34,099 nucleotides of DNA, taken from contig JAHDHI010000002.1 of NCBI GenBank assembly GCA_020631395.1, positions 1 to 34,099 on the forward strand, in the 5' to 3' direction. Below, piece by piece: positions 33,916-34,099 of the stretch (position 1 is its first letter; each line of letters starts with the position of its first letter). The notes below the pieces were generated by a model. The model saw only the letters and a program-made list of their open reading frames with translations, had not been told where the DNA came from and did no database searches. Origin of the DNA: Bizionia sp. (lineage in GTDB: Bacteria; Bacteroidota; Bacteroidia; Flavobacteriales; Flavobacteriaceae). The position numbers and the translations under genes are program-made.

Positions 33916-34099
33916 ATGCAATTGTCAAAAACCGAAGAAGACTTGATGAACCACCTTTGGAAATTGGAGAAGGCCTTCATGAAAGATTTGTTGGAGGCCT
34001 ATCCAGAACCAAAACCTGCCACCACTACCGTTGCGACCCTATTGAAGCGTATGACGGACAAGGGATTCATCGATTACAAGCGCTTCGGAAATTCCAGAC
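33916..34099 (+). CDS. BlaI/MecI/CopY-family repressor, partial (runs off the window)
   Basis: The first 61 codons of a winged-helix repressor: MQLSKTEEDLMNHLWKLEKA, then KDLLEAYPEPKPATTTVATL and LKRMTDKGFIDYKRFG. The pattern (xxxE..lM.hLW.le.a...dl......p...TTV.T.L.RM..KGfi...r.g) is diagnostic of the BlaI/MecI/CopY family, which represses target genes until a partner, typically a BlaR1/M56 protease, cleaves it. The gene is cut by the window end, so the effector is not seen; an M56 peptidase downstream is the expected neighbour. Three operator dyads over its promoter indicate autorepression. Start at 33916 follows the third dyad directly. Confidence 0.9.
   Translation, partial: MQLSKTEEDLMNHLWKLEKAFMKDLLEAYPEPKPATTTVATLLKRMTDKGFIDYKRFGNSR

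Noticed and set aside
1-34099. Insertion sequences, prophage or CRISPR arrays
   Set aside because: No transposase, integrase or phage structural genes and no regularly spaced repeats were seen; the tail-fibre-like gene at 26337-27911 is a single exported protein with a Sec signal.

Overview
The window looks like a chromosomal segment of a low-GC member of the Bacteroidetes, most likely a marine Flavobacteriaceae; the genus cannot be named from the sequence. The reasons are two secreted proteins with type IX secretion (T9SS) C-terminal sorting domains, a family of Bacteroidetes-style surface proteins (FG-GAP/ASPIC, tail-fibre-like), mevalonate-pathway genes in a UbiA/GHMP/decarboxylase cluster, and promoter elements of the TTG-N(17-23)-TAnnTTTG type used by the Bacteroidetes housekeeping sigma factor. 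There are no insertion sequences, prophage genes, CRISPR arrays or rRNA genes; most of the window reads as ordinary chromosome.

Layout. 75-4036 (minus): a tight operon, transcribed as diphosphomevalonate decarboxylase, GHMP (mevalonate-type) kinase, UbiA-type prenyltransferase, nitrilase. 4275-4838: a divergent TetR regulator. 5112-7030 (minus): glycerophosphodiester phosphodiesterase overlapping a BaiN/HI0933-type flavoprotein. 7152-7964: a lipoprotein. 8055-10064 (minus): a T9SS-secreted M43 metalloprotease. 10494-14168 (minus): a 1224-residue lipoprotein joining a metallophosphoesterase, a kinase-like central part and an Omp85-like barrel. 14257-15404 (minus): divergent MsrA and a UDG-superfamily protein. 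15551-17547 (minus): AraC regulator, NTF2-like and YHS-domain proteins. 17685-18893: an HD phosphohydrolase fused to a Pycsar-effector-like membrane domain. 19008-19402 (minus): a frameshifted pseudogene. 19452-21827 (minus): a GAF-domain protein. 22197-26274: a metallo-beta-lactamase-fold lipoprotein and a large FG-GAP/ASPIC protein. 26337-28851 (minus): tail-fibre-like protein and methyltransferase. 29119-29200 (minus): tRNA-Leu(UAG). 29322-30710: M20 dipeptidase. 30839-32203 (minus): T9SS-secreted M28 peptidase. 32573-33823: DoxX-like membrane protein. 33916 to the edge: a BlaI/MecI repressor with its operators.

The observations most worth following are: (1) three repeated helical modules in the N-terminal half of the FG-GAP/ASPIC protein (23155-26274) whose pattern resembles the histone fold; (2) a kinase-like segment (DxDRH...DRD) between the phosphoesterase and barrel of the 1224-residue protein; (3) the HD-PycTM fusion with no nucleotide cyclase beside it; (4) a hand-reconstructed small membrane-protein pseudogene in three frames; (5) three BlaI-type dyads lying on a recognisable promoter; and (6) an AraC regulator with two tandem DNA-binding domains. 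All functional calls rest on motif recognition by eye; no database search was run.
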